Source: Leptidea sinapis (lineage: Eukaryota; Arthropoda; Insecta; Lepidoptera; Pieridae). From it: 64,000 nt of DNA. How positions within the stretch are numbered: position 1 is the stretch's first letter; the number at the start of each line of letters is the position of its first letter. Positions 44,886 through 55,478 of this stretch are shown in pieces. Position numbers and translations under genes: made by a program. The stretch lies in the NCBI RefSeq assembly GCF_905404315.1, contig NC_066292.1, positions 9,424,001 through 9,488,000 on the forward strand, in the 5' to 3' direction. The notes under the pieces are model-generated. The model made no database searches, was not told the DNA's origin, and saw nothing but the letters and a program-made list of their open reading frames with translations.

Positions 44886-45680
44886 ATTTCAATTCAAATA
44901 AATTACACTGTATTTGGGACACAAAAATGGAAATTTTCACCAAATTTCGTGAATAAATTATTGCTATTGCATATTGCAACCACAAACTTGGTTTTTGAAT
45001 TTTTCACTTAAATTTAAAGGTTAATTGAAAAAATTGTATATTCAAAAGTTGTAGATATCTTTATTACGTACGACTTTGCGATTTGCCTTTTTTACATAGG
45101 ACTTGCAGTTTTGCCGGAGATAAACCACTTTTTCACTTCCCGACCTCAGATCGCCCATAGTTTATTTTTCCTTTCATTTTATTATATTCTCTTCAGTTTC
45201 TGATGGGTTTCATGCTACTATATTTATTATTTTTTTTTTCACTCTTTATCATTTTCAAAGGCTTCAGCACTGCTCTAATGAAAAAGATAAAATTAGCATT
45301 TTATTATAATTGCATGTATGACAAGTGAAACAATTTACTATTTTTTTGGGAAAATTGAGCTAAACGAGGTAATTAATTATTAAAATTGTTGTTGCAATAA
45401 TTGTGTACTGTAGGTTGCGGTATGAAGTTAAGGCGCGAACAAGAGGATTGATAAAGCGAACAAGTGCACTAACCTTGCTGGTGGTATGCTCGTGCGCAGA
45501 TGCAGCTTCAATCTCTCTTGTCCGGTAATTGTAAGTTTCCTTCACAGTACCCTAAAGGTAAAAGTCGAAGGAAAATCACAGTTCACGGACAAGTTTACAT
45601 TAAGACAAACATATTTTAAATAATTACTTAAAAATTTTCAAATTCAGCAATAACATTAAAAATATTGTTTTTGGTTTCAG
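44886..45680. other. Intron 1 end, no recognised feature
   Basis: AT-rich, leading to the exon 2 acceptor. A 61-codon minus-strand frame (45360-45545) has no domain. Confidence 0.4.
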
Positions 45681-45782
45681 GTGTCTTGGATAAGAAGAAA
45701 AGACTATCACCTCCTCACAGTTGGGCTGACTACATACAGCTCAGACCAGAGATTCCAGGCCATACATTTGCAACATTCAGAA
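45681..45782 (+). CDS. dpr13: dpr13-like exon: middle of Ig domain 1
   Basis: The exon has a TTGGTTTCAG acceptor and a GTTAGT donor at 45783. It contains 34 codons, all in phase 0. It opens with VSWIRRKDYHLLTVG, the C-strand signature of Dpr Ig1, where the Trp packs on the Ig disulphide. It continues with a TTYSSDQRF-type C'-D segment and ends HLQHSE. The Dpr family has VSWIR(K/R)xDxHLLTVG and SDxRF at these places, so recognition is strong. The 42.9-kb intron before it holds most of the repeats in this window. Confidence 0.93.
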
Positions 45783-45889
45783 GTTAGTTAAACTAAATAT
45801 ACAATTTTATATAAGTTTTGATTACATGAAATAAAAACGATCGCTACGAAGAAGCATAACTAAAGATACTGGCTGCCTTTTCATCTTGC

Positions 45890-46490
45890 ATAGCTAGGCT
45901 AATCCCTTGGCCAAAAAGGGTGCCAGCGATTGTTTCCAGTAGCTCTATTGAAACGCTTAGATAGTACTTTGTACGTTCTCACCCCCATAGGTCGAATGTA
46001 AAACTCACTGAGACTGACACATCTGTGACAATTGCTGTCTTCGACAGTTGAGGCAGGAGACCCAGTACTAATTGAAGTACCTTGAATATTAAAGATCCAG
46101 TACTACCCAGCGATTGCTTGGCGACAACGAAGTGACGTCACTTCATTGTACTTTAACTTCTCTCGCCTTTATCTGAGTGTTCTGAAGACTTGCTTGACCT
46201 GATCCCTGCATTCGAATTCCAGTATCACACTACACATCATTAGCTACAATATTTTTATCACCATTTGGATTTATGGAGTTTTAGCTGAGGTTTTCATGGA
46301 ACCTTACAATGTTGGCCTTCTTAGTGAGGTATTTTTAAATACGCCATATAAATACGCAATGGGTACCTACATAAGCAACGAACACACCCACCTTAAAGGC
46401 CAGTAATACTTTGATTTAATAAGAGCGGCGGCTGTAATCACTTATCGCGAAGGTACTCTCGTTTGCCCTCCACTTCCTTAAAACTAGCAA
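45890..46490 (+). pseudogene. Very old Jockey/CR1-like LINE copy
   Basis: Degenerate matches in family order: LG-DNEVTSLHC, then F-E-LLDLIPAFEFQYHT (consensus E-L-F-N-L-I-P-A-A-E-F), MGTY-SNEHTHLKGQ and GCGGCGGCTGTAATCACTTA, ending ACTTCCTTAAAA. Heavily diverged; lies in dpr intron 2. Confidence 0.6.
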
Positions 46491-46621
46491 ATAAAAATAT
46501 AAACGCTTTCCTAAATACATCAATACAATAAACACATACAATAGGTACAATCCTTAAATCAAGGTCCAGTAAACACTGGGATACGTTCGTGTATTGAATA
46601 TTTGATACAATATTAGGTTTA

Positions 46622-47383
46622 CCTATGAAATTGCCGTTTTGTATGAAAAAAAAACAATTTTTTTCATGTATTTTATATTTGTATTAATCGAAGTAATCAC
46701 CCATGGAATCAATGCATCTTTGCCAACGCAGTGGCAGTTTATTGCTGCCCTTCTTAAAGAAATCATCTGGACGGGAGGCAACAAATTCTTCAAAAGCATT
46801 TTGTACTGCCTCTCGGGCATTGATTTTCGCGCTGGCGATCATTGAGTTCGTGCACCCATTTGTCAAACTTTATTACCTTTCAAACTTTATTTGACGCAAA
46901 TGGACCAATATTGTTTTGATGCTAACGATGAAAGCTGCTGCTAATTCTGCCGTAGATTGTGTATCATCAGCTTCCACAATCGCCCTTAATTCGTCATTGT
47001 TGACCAAAGTCTTCGGACGACCGCGAGGTTCATTTTTCAGGTCGAAATTTCCAGGACGGAAGCGGGAAAACCAATAACAGGTGGTGCGTTAGTTTGTAGT
47101 GTTAACTACGTAAACGTCGTTGATGTTGCTTACCGCTTGTGCCGCGTTGCTGCCACGACGGTACTCATATTCCATAATTACTCGAATTTTCAACGTATCC
47201 ATGATGACGAAAAATATTGAAATGCGATGAAAATGTATAACACTAATCAATAAACAAATGACTACTTTTGGAAAAAGAATTCCATGTTTATAAAATAAAA
47301 TTAATCTGAAACTAGAATTCTTAGCCAAACAAAAATTATTTTGATTTGAAATGGCCAGTACTGCAGAACGGCAATTTCATAGT
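46622..47383 (-). mobile_element. Internally deleted mariner (762 bp) with TA duplication
   Basis: TA at 46620-46621 and 47384-47385. The termini CCTATGAAATTGCCGTT (left) and, reversed from the right end, ACTATGAAATTGCCGTT are intact. Minus-strand coding keeps the N-terminus (MDTLKIRVIMEYEYRRGSNA, AQAVSNIN), then RFRPGNFDLKNEPRGRPKTL and ELRAIVEADDTQSTAELAAA. It then jumps after HLRQIKFER to the C-terminal AVQNAFEEFVASRPDDFFKK and LPLRWQRCIDSMGDYFD. The catalytic core between is deleted, so it is non-autonomous. Confidence 0.93.
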
Positions 47384-47637
47384 TAAAGACCTATTATATG
47401 ATAATATATATACCAAATTAATAAATTTATATAGAATAATATTTATCTAATACCACAAAATCGCGTAAAAACATAAAATATCGTAAGAAAAATGTTACGC
47501 CCAGATGTGATTCACTGTTGGCACTATGATATTCTTAAGTCCATATTGGAATGCCTACTATATAAATTTTATCTAAAATAGAGCATTTAATAAAGCTCAA
47601 AGTGTACTTCCAAATGGTAAACCATAAACTTTTTCAG

Positions 47638-47746
47638 GACTGGACCCTCAAAGTTCGCTTCGTACAAAAAAGGGACGCTGGTATTTACGAGTGCCAGGTT
47701 TCAAGTCACCCTCCCTCCAGTATATTTCTACATTTAGATGTTGTGG
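47638..47746 (+). CDS. dpr13: dpr13-like exon: end of Ig domain 1
   Basis: The exon has a TTTTTCAG acceptor and a G|GTAAGT donor. Its 36 codons plus one base begin DWTLKVRFVQKRDAGIYEC. The D-A-G-x-Y-x-C motif is the F strand of the Ig fold and supplies the second disulphide Cys, pairing with the Cys in the exon at 2556. The rest (SSHPPSSIFLHLDVV) is the G strand and inter-domain linker. The HPP-S-IFLHL segment is what most suggests Dpr13 among the Dprs. The intron separating it from the previous exon carries a deleted mariner. Confidence 0.93.
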
Positions 47747-47984
47747 GTAAGTGTGAGTGCCTAGTACTTTTATATTGAATATGAATATATTTTTTATATG
47801 TATAACTTAAATAAGAAATATTCAATTTTATCTCCATCACTTTAAAGACGCCCAATTTATTTAAAAATATGCACCAGTTATTTCAGTGACCACTGACCCC
47901 AGAGCAAACAATCAAGCCTTAAAGGCATAAAAGGCATTTATTTTCTCAAAATTGATTCCTTTAGAATTATTTTTGATGTCATTT

Positions 47985-48345
47985 CTAATAACTACTAGAT
48001 ACTACTAGCGCTTCGAAAACAAATGACGCTCTGAGAGAGAAGATGTGGCGCAAGAAACTCTCCCAGCATTCTTTTTTGCGCTCTTTTCAATAAAAATATA
48101 CAATATTGTACAGTCATTTCTATCGCTATAAAATAATCACAATATAGTCCCAGGCTGTCCGATCATTTAGATATTCAGCAGTGGAGTAATAGGATTTACG
48201 ACAGAGCCATTTTTTTATAAAACATTTAAATTTATTTATAGATAATGCCTGAACAGTGGCTGGGACTTTATTATAGAAGTGTATACATTTACCCTTAAAG
48301 CTATTATGTATCTTATGAAGCCCTTTCAATTATAAGTCCTTTTGA
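47985..48345 (-). pseudogene. LINE C-terminal fragment and 3' UTR, minus strand
   Basis: Open frame 48126-48329: IHNSFKGKCIHFYNKVPATV, QALSINKFKCFIKKWL, then KSYYSTAEYLND. This is the CR1-group C-terminal pattern (F-G-x-C-x-x-FYNK-x-P ... F-K ... YY). The UTR shares CTCTGAGAGAGAAGA with 56345-56702. Confidence 0.8.
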
Positions 48346-48856
48346 TGCTAATTTAAGAATAAAGGATATAAAGAATATACTATAAAAAAAAACTAAATAA
48401 GACACGCCATAATAGCAAGCTTAACTCAAAAGTATGTAGTAAATTATTTGTAAATATGTGTAGTTTGAGTAAATTTTATAACGATAATATATTTTAAATC
48501 GAATTAAAATAGTAGAATTTACAACGAGTGCACAAAACGAACCATTTTTATCCTTCGGCTCGGGCTGATAGCAATGTCGAGGATAAAATGGTTTTGTGGA
48601 CGAGTTATAAACTCTGCTTTTCATTTCAATTGCGAGGAAATAATGCAGTAATATAACATGGACATTTTTAACAATTTTACCAAATTTGAAGAAATTAATA
48701 AACGCACGAAAAAACAAGACCTGTTTTCCGCCGCTTTTTTTAATCTTACTACATTGATATTAGGCTTGGACTCCAGACCTATAAAGCCTACTATTAAATT
48801 AATTTTGTAATATACATATTTTTAATTAATAAAATAACCTACCGTATTTTATTTTA
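48346..48856. other. Intron sequence, no recognised feature
   Basis: A 98-codon minus-strand frame (48421-48717) lacks a known motif. Confidence 0.35.
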
Positions 48857-49080
48857 ATAAAACACTTTTAAAGGATTAAAACGCGTGTAAATTAACGGTT
48901 TTACATTAGATGTTTGCGTAAAAGTTACATTTTTATTTCTATTTTAGTTAACCCGACGTTTTAAGACCTTTCCAGATCTCGTTTTCAGGGGAACTGCAGA
49001 TGATATAACTTTTACGCAAACATCTAATGTAAAACCGTTACAATTACACGCGTTTTAATCCTTTAAAAGTGTTTTATTTA
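48857..49080. mobile_element. 224-bp foldback element with ~75-bp arms
   Basis: Left arm AATAAAACACTTTTAAAGGA through TTACATTAGATGTTTGCGTA to AAAGTTA is inverted at 49007-49080. The centre has GACCTTTCCAGATCTCGTTT. Terminal matter continues to GTGTAACACTCGCG (49084). Decayed relatives are at 24840-25655 and 32190-33020. Confidence 0.85.
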
Positions 49081-49424
49081 AATGTGTAACACTCGCGTTA
49101 ATCAAAGAAAATACTACCGTATTTTAATTTTAATATCTTTTATGTCTTAAAAAACACATGAGGCAAATAAATTTAACTAAATATTATAAAATAACAAATT
49201 CTATCTCTGAACTTATTATTGTGTTTGGCTGTATGGCTCATTTTCTTTGCCTTAATATAGATACATTTATGAGTAGATACGTTTATGCACTTGTGCACAA
49301 AAATCGATTTTGTGCAGCCTATATCTTGCACTAATAAGCAGTTTCAGAGCATGAGAAGTGAAAAGTATATTTTACCGGTATTTTTCACAGCGACGCCTTT
49401 TTCTGCTGTGAAACATTAATTTAT
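49081..49424. other. Intron sequence, no recognised feature
   Basis: Nothing recognised. Confidence 0.35.
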
Positions 49425-49692
49425 GAAAATTCGGGACGAGACGAAAAGGACGTTCAGCTGATGTTAATTGATACGCCCTGCCCATTACACTGCAGTGCCA
49501 CTGAGGATTCTTGAAAAACCACAAAAAATTTGAGCGGCACTACAATTGCGCTCGTCATCGTGAGACATAAAATGTTAAGTCTCATTTGCCCAGTAATTTC
49601 ACTAGCTGCGGCGCCCTTCAGACCGAAATACAATAATGTTTACACATTACTGCTTCACGGCAGAAATAGACACCGTTGTGGTACCCATAATC
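49425..49692 (-). repeat. Hairpin-rich short repeat, minus copy
   Basis: ACGTTCAGCTGATGTTAATT to TCACGGCAGAAATAGACACC and GTGGTACCCATAATCTTT; lacks the last GGAGGCTCC part. Confidence 0.85.
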
Positions 49693-49904
49693 TTTAATAA
49701 ATAATCTACACAATCCATAATAATTATGTGCAAGAAATATATATCGGTTTGCGGTTCATCTAACCATAATTTAATATTATTTTCAAATGTTAAGTTCAGC
49801 TTGCTATAAAAGCGGCTTTTATAATTCCATGAACATTAGACTCAAATTATTTAAATCTGAATTTAAATAAAAAAATAGTGTGAATACTAATAATTTTAAA
49901 TACT

Positions 49905-50345
49905 AAGATTAAGGATTGGTCTCCGCTGCGCTCCAACTAGACACCGCACTACCTAAGAATGCTTTTTTATTGCGGCTACTATTAGATTATTAGATGCTTG
50001 TATGTGTGGCAACTTGACACTCAATGGTATCTATCAAATTTTGTAACAAATGCTTCGTGTTATTTTACATTGAAATTAATAAAATACAAAATACTTACTG
50101 ATGATATGTGATTTCAGTGTCCTTCTTATATCTTGTAGTATTATTTTAACAAAGTTTTACTACGCAAATCGGCATTTTAGTTTCAATTATTAGTGAATTT
50201 TAACAGAAAATGTGGCACGACAACGTCACATATTGTTCGAGACTGACTCGAATACGCCCACGTAGTAGTAGCAGAAGTAGTTGCCGCACGTTGCGACTAC
50301 ACCTGCGGTATCTAGTTAGAGCGCAGTGGAAACCAAACTTTAATC
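49905..50345 (+). repeat. Dispersed repeat pair member A (with 56703-57035)
   Basis: GATTAAGGATTGGTCTCCGC, CTCCAACTAGACACCGCACT, and GTGGCACGACAACGTCACAT with TTCGAGACTGACTCGAATAC. The same order and spacing occur at 56703-57035. Identity unknown. Confidence 0.7.
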
Positions 50346-50734
50346 TATACATATAATTTACGGTTGCAGTGTCATTTTGCATTTACAACAATTATAATTT
50401 TATTTTTGCCTGTTTCTCTGTTTGTTGATGTTATATTATTATCTTTTAATTTCAAAAAATAAACAGCTGTAAAAATATTTGCTTCGTAAACGATCATTTG
50501 ATTGGCTTAGGTAAAATCACAAGCAATCTATCGTTTAATATTATAAGATCGCACTTATTCCTCCGTTTCCTCTATTCGTTCTCTATTATTATTACTCCGT
50601 TTATTCGCTAAACGCATGATCACATTGTGGTAATTTTTGAACTGAATGAACTTAACACTAAGTCTAGAGTTTGCTTGCTTAGACTTTGCACAGACTAATC
50701 TAAAGAGTTAAGTCGAAGCCCGTCTTTATAAACA
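50346..50734. other. Intron sequence, no recognised feature
   Basis: Nothing recognised. Confidence 0.35.
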
Positions 50735-50915
50735 TCGCGTGGGCAAATGAGACTTGACATGTTATGTCTCAAGGTAACGAGCGCAGTTGTAGTGCCTCTC
50801 AGAATTTTTGGGTTTTTCAATAATCCTGAGCTGCACTGCGTCGTAATGGGTAGGGCGTAGCAATTACCATCAGCTAAACGTCCTGCTCTCGTCCCTGATT
50901 TGCATTAAAAAAAAA
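50735..50915 (+). repeat. Hairpin-rich short repeat, 5'-truncated copy
   Basis: Starts GGGCAAATGAGACTTGACAT and ends GCATTAAAAAAAAA. Truncated at the 5' end like a LINE or SINE copy. Confidence 0.82.
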
Positions 50916-51139
50916 TTTGCATCATCATAACAACTGTTGTTCGGCGTATTACTATTCCCGTATAATACACGCATGGGCGTAGTTAGGTGTTTCTTACCTG
51001 TCATTGTTTTGTATGTCTTTATACAATTTTGCTGTCACCTAAATCTTTCAACGATTTCCATTTATTTCAATAAAACTAATGATGAGATAAATTTTGAATA
51101 CTGTTATTATTTAATATAGTTTCAAATCTTAATCAATTT

Positions 51140-51520
51140 ATCATTTTTTATAGTGATAAACCTCACTTTTAGGGTTAACTACACAAATTATAATTTTGTT
51201 TTCAAATTTAATTTGTGTAATTCATCCCAATTCACAATCACTTTAAAGTATAACAAATTGTTTAGATTTGAATGATCGACATCTCAAGTCAATTTCCTAA
51301 TAATATGCAAATATTGGGGTTGAGCAGGTTATCAACTGTAAAGTAGATCCTGTAGATGAAGCCACAACCTGAGAGTTTAACATGGCATACAAGATTGTAT
51401 CAACTATACGTCACTCGAACGGTTTGCTCAGTTGGAAAGAGCGCTCGCACAGAACGCGAGAGGTCGCGGGTTCGAGTTCCGCATCATTAATAAAATTTTT
51501 GTTTTCAGTTTTATTTTTAT
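51140..51520 (+). mobile_element. tRNA-derived SINE, long copy
   Basis: Head with TTTTCAAATTTAATTTGTGT and TCACTTTAAAGTATAACAAA, body with GAGCAGGTTATCAACTGTAA and CTGTAGATGAAGCCACAACC, tRNA-like part 51417-51489, then AAAATTTTTGTTTTCAG. Confidence 0.85.
51417..51489 (+). other. tRNA-like segment of SINE, decayed
   Basis: GCTCAGTTGG..AGAGC (D arm, A box) and GGGTTCGAGTTCCGC (T arm, B box), with CTCGC/GCGAG as anticodon stem. Acceptor pairs are broken at two of seven positions, so it is not a functional tRNA gene. Confidence 0.8.
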
Positions 51521-51599
51521 ATTTTTTATTGTTAGAGTTTGTTTAGTACTAATCGACAATGTACTGTGTATAATGAATCGCGCGCTTGACCTTTCCATT

Positions 51600-52033
51600 G
51601 GGCTGTCTTAGCTTAAGCTCAGCATAATCTTAGCAGTCAAATGACTATAGGAACAGACATAAACTTATTTTGCCTACTACTAAATCGAGTTAGTAAGTTT
51701 TTTGTTGGGCGATGTGTATGCTTTTACAACAAGATCCCAGAAAATGTTAAAAACAAAAGTATTACGATATTCAAGAGAATTGTTAAAAAACATTTCTGTG
51801 GTAAAGCTTACTATAACATAAATGACTTTCCTAATGATTCCACAAATTGGGAATGGAGCGACCGCCATATTTCTTTTGTAAACTTATTTTTAGATAAAAA
51901 AAAAGCCCGCTGAGTCTGTTGCGCCCATTCTTCTCAGGCCTGAGGCATTCTTTTTAGAATGGTTGGTAGTTTTTGACTTTCAATAAGTGATGTCACATCC
52001 TATTTTGAATAAAAATATTTGAATTTGAATATA
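51600..52033 (+). pseudogene. LINE C-terminal fragment and 3' UTR
   Basis: Open frame 51641-51913: NRVSKFFVGRCVCFYNKIPE, then NVKNKSITIFKRIVKKHFCG and KAYYNINDF. This is the CR1-group C-terminal signature, and the 3' UTR ends AATAAAAATATTTGAATTTG. The minus-strand copy 13132-13520 is its relative. Confidence 0.82.
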
Positions 52034-52709
52034 AACACCAAATCAAAGCTTGAACTCAGCTGAGTTTTACGTAAGTAAAGTCTGAGCAAAGTCTGAGTAC
52101 GTTCTTTACATTGAGTTGTATAGAGGCTGAGGCCTATGATGGCGGACAAGCCCCGTATATAACGGCGTTACAATAAAACCTCCACATGAGTTCACAATAG
52201 TCCTCACAGTAAACATTAACTGACGACAAGAACAACAGACCTAAAGCGTTAATTTTAGAAGTTTTAATTAAGGTTTCCGATGAAATAATACTTGGCGTAT
52301 GTTCTACTTTATGCCTACATAATTACATTAAGTTTTACACAGTGAATTAAATTAAACTTTCGTTTGAGACCTTCAATGAGTTTCTAGTGCTAAGATGACT
52401 TTCTTAATACCATGGTGACAATTTGAGTAAATATTTGCTAGGAAACTGCTTACTTTTGACTCTTATTAATTGCTAATTCGAAGGAATTTTAACCTCATAA
52501 TAAAAATGAGCCCTTTTATAATTTATATATCTACAACATGAAATACATACTATAATTGATTGGCAGAAGTACGTATGATTTGATTTTTCAATTTTGAGTT
52601 TTTGATTTGAGTGTTAAATTGATTGGAACAAATAAAATTGAAATATTATATGCTTTTTGGAAAATCTAGGGACATTGTTAATAAAAGTTTGAGTAGAGAT
52701 ATATATTTT
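52034..52709. other. Intron sequence, no recognised feature
   Basis: Nothing recognised, except that TAAGTAAAGTCTGAGTA (about 52071) recurs after the repeat at 53025. Confidence 0.35.
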
Positions 52710-53018
52710 TTTTTATGTAAATTTAAGACGAGACGATCAGGACGTTTAGCTGATGGTAATTCATACGCCCTGCCCATTACAATGTAGTGCCGCTCAGGAT
52801 TCTTAAAAAACCCAAAAATTCTGAGCGGCACTACAATTGCGCTCGTCACCTTGAGACTTAAGTTGTCAAGTCTCATTTGCCCAGTAATTTCACTAGCTAC
52901 GGCACCCTTCAGACCGAAACACAATAATGCCACACATTACTACTTCACGGCAGAAATAGGCGCCGTCGTGCTATCCATAATCTAGCCGGCATCCTGTGCA
53001 ATGGAGCCTCCCACTGGT
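52710..53018 (-). repeat. Hairpin-rich short repeat, full minus copy
   Basis: Complete from the reversed A tail (TTTTTTTTATG) to GGAGCCTCCCACTGGT. Perfect 13-bp hairpin arms TAGTGCCGCTCAG (52785) and CTGAGCGGCACTA (52821). Confidence 0.9.
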
Positions 53019-53700
53019 AGAACGTAAGTAAAGTCTGAGTACCTACGCTCTATAGATCTCAGCCTATGATGGCGGAAAAGCCCCGTGTATGACGGCGCAA
53101 CCAGTCACCGTGGTGTCCCAGTGAAATAAATCCTTAACTACAACAAGCGCCACCAGGCGACGCCAGCTGACAGAAGCAACAAAAAATCTCGATTCAGAAA
53201 AACGATGAAATGTAACAATGAAGGGCTAAAAAATAAAAAAAAATATATTATAAATCTTTTAAGTCCCATATGAATTTTACATCACTAATTCCAAATACTA
53301 TGTTTAGTTTTTGAATGAATGAACAACATCAATCAAATCAAATTTATAAACAAAAACTTAATGACACTTTTCATCGACAAAAATAGCATCTACACCATTT
53401 AATTGCATTTCAACCATCCACATGTTTCTTCCTTTTGAAGCTTAGAATCGAGCACTTGTTGTGTCAAAGCCATTCAAATCATGTGTATCAATAGCTGTTG
53501 TATTTTCTAATGCTGAATTTTCAATAATTCCTATAGCCCATGGCTTAAATTCATAGTATATTTTATTAACTGTAATACGAAAATTATAATTTTATTCGAA
53601 TAAATAAATTTCTGGTGATGGAATCCATTCGGAAATGGAAACACCCAAAATATAATACCGTATATACAATTTTTATTATTCTAAACAATTTATTTTTTAT
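53019..53700. other. Intron with a scrap of the TTAGGGCTAC element
   Basis: GGCGCAACCAGTCACCGTGG, TGTCCCAGTGAAAT (53093-53128) is the reverse of part of 26592-26640. The rest is unrecognised. Confidence 0.45.
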
Positions 53701-53855
53701 GGTTGTATAACCCTCGTTGCTGGGATTAATTCCTCCTCCTCGCGTCGTTTTCCTCATTACTGAGGGTCGTGATTCCCCCGCTGCATCAGTTTCTCCCGTA
53801 CGATTCCCCTCCATCTGCTGCGATCCTTAGCCTTATGAAGGGCATCATGGAAGTT
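53701..53855 (-). pseudogene. RTE-like LINE terminal fragment, minus strand
   Basis: Minus strand gives DALHKAKDRSRWRGIVREKL and MQRGNHDPQ. This is the ending D-R-x-x-W-R..V ... HDP seen in some RTE-type ORFs. Short. Confidence 0.6.
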
Positions 53856-53864
53856 GGTGTTTAG

Positions 53865-54055
53865 AGTAAATTACACAACTTAAATTCGAAAAAAAAAATA
53901 TTATTGATGCGGGTCTCGGATGCGGGACAACCTGAGAGTTGAAGAAGACATATCAAGATTTATGAACGTTACGTTACTCGAACGGTTGGCTCAGTGCAAT
54001 AGCGCTCGTACGAGTTCATGAATTTTGTTTTCAAATATAATGTGTGTAATTTTTA
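53865..54055 (+). mobile_element. tRNA-derived SINE, rearranged fragment
   Basis: GATGCGGGACAACCTGAGAG then CTCGAACGGTTGGCTCAGTG and GAATTTTGTTTTCAAATATA. Pieces of the SINE with the anticodon/T arm lost. Confidence 0.7.
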
Positions 54056-54229
54056 TTATTGTTTATTATAATTTTATATTAAATTATGCTGTACATAAAT
54101 CGGGGTGAAGTTGTGATCGCACACCTGAATTTAATATTGGTCCGCTTCTAAGATTAATGGAAAAACACAACCAATTGAGTTCCTGTACAATAATCAAACC
54201 AACAGAGTATCCACTCCGAATATATAATA

Positions 54230-54268
54230 TATACTAGCTGGTCCAGCAAACGTTGTATTGACATATAA
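54230..54268 (+). repeat. 'ACTAGCTG' repeat start, interrupted by a LINE
   Basis: TATACTAGCTGGTCCAGCAA, ACGTTGTATTGACATATAA; resumes at 54734 after the insertion. Confidence 0.8.
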
Positions 54269-54733
54269 TAAAATAAAATAAAAAGCCTTTATTTTTGTTA
54301 ACAAGTTTTACACAGAGTAGTTTCATGTGCCTAAAATTAATGTTTATTGTAATAAGTTTATTTTAATATCTATTGATTATCGGCAAACGGTAGTTCGGTT
54401 ACAACTTGTCTTCCGACAAAGGCGAGGAGGCCTTTGTCGGAAGACAAGTTGTAATAAAGCTCTCCAGTCTTTTCTCATTTTTGCAGTGCGAGTCCATGTT
54501 GAACCCCCTATTTTCTTAACGTCATCCTCCCATCTCTTAGCCTGTCTTCCTCTATGTCTCTTTCCGTCTAAAGGGAACAATTCTGTGGTAAGTTTTGTAT
54601 ATTTTTCTTGCTTTTCTCCAATCATGAAAAGAAAAGACCGAGAAAAATAAATAGACATCAAAAGTAAAACCAAGTTTAAGAATGCATACACAACATACAA
54701 ACAGCTGAAGTGGAGGTGGACATATGATGATGA
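54269..54733 (-). mobile_element. RTE-like LINE insertion with 15-bp target duplication
   Basis: TGTATTGACATATAA flanks it at 54254-54268 and 54734-54748. The minus-strand open frame 54377-54700 encodes LFPLDGKRHRGRQAKRWEDD, VKKIGGSTWTRTAKMRKDWR, the GRPxxRWxDD / TWxRxAxDRxxWR ending of RTE-type ORFs. The left (3') end is A-rich when reversed. 5'-truncated; contains the palindrome 54399-54454. Confidence 0.88.
54399..54454. repeat. Perfect palindrome, 25-bp arms and 6-base loop
   Basis: TTACAACTTGTCTTCCGACA... on the left is exactly inverted on the right around GAGGAG (54424-54429). It lies in the coding end of the LINE fragment. Confidence 0.95.
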
Positions 54734-55149
54734 TGTATTGACATATAAAGTAATAAAAATAAATTCAATAATTAAAATTTTTGGGTATAAAAAATAGATG
54801 ACGACTGATTCTCAGACCTACCAAATATATCGTAGATAATTTATTGTACTATATAATTATTATATTCGATTGCCATCTTGCGGATCTGTGGACGGAACAC
54901 AATAATAAAATCGCAATACAAAAATAGGTGAAAATTTGAAGTTGTTTGTATTTTTAATGCTGAATCACAATAAAATAAAAAATAAAAAATATGTAAAAAA
55001 AAAATAATATGGGTATGGGGCTGACCCTTTTCATTTAAGGGTGTGAAAAATAGATATTGGCCGATTCTCACACACACAAACTTTCAAACAAATTGGTTTA
55101 GCCGTTTCGGAGGACTTTTGTAACAAACACCGGGACACGAGAATTTTAT
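54734..55149 (+). repeat. 'ACTAGCTGACCCAGC' repeat, rest of interrupted copy
   Basis: After the second target duplication: AATAGATGACGACTGATTCT, CAGACCTACC, later GACCCTTTTCATTTAAGGGT and CACCGGGACACGAGAATTTT. It seems to contain two overlapping copies (the GATTCTCA block occurs twice). Confidence 0.75.
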
Positions 55150-55478
55150 AATATACTAGCTGACCCAGCAAACGTTGTATTGCCGATATTGAAATCGCGA
55201 TACAAAAGTAACTGTTGAATGTAGATGAGTGAAAATTTGAAGTTGTATGTATTTTTTAATGCTGACTCATAATCAAATAAATTTAAAACAAAATGTCAAA
55301 AAAATTAAAAAAAAAATTTGGCGTGACCCTTAACATTTAGGGGGATGAAAAATAGATGTTGTCCGATTCTCAGACTTACCCAATATGCATTCAAAATTTC
55401 ATGAGAATCCGAACCGATTCGACCAATCGAAGGAGTTTAACTACAAACACCGCGACATGAGAATTTTATATATTAGAT
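55150..55478 (+). repeat. 'ACTAGCTGACCCAGC' repeat, complete copy
   Basis: ATACTAGCTGACCCAGCAAA, CATTTAGGGGGATGAAAAAT and GAGAATTTTATATATTAGAT. Same family as 54734-55149 and, reversed, 63310-63645. Confidence 0.85.

Noticed and set aside
51417..51489. Functional tRNA gene
   Set aside because: Acceptor stem has two mismatches and the segment repeats with the same flanks at four other places, so it is a SINE part.
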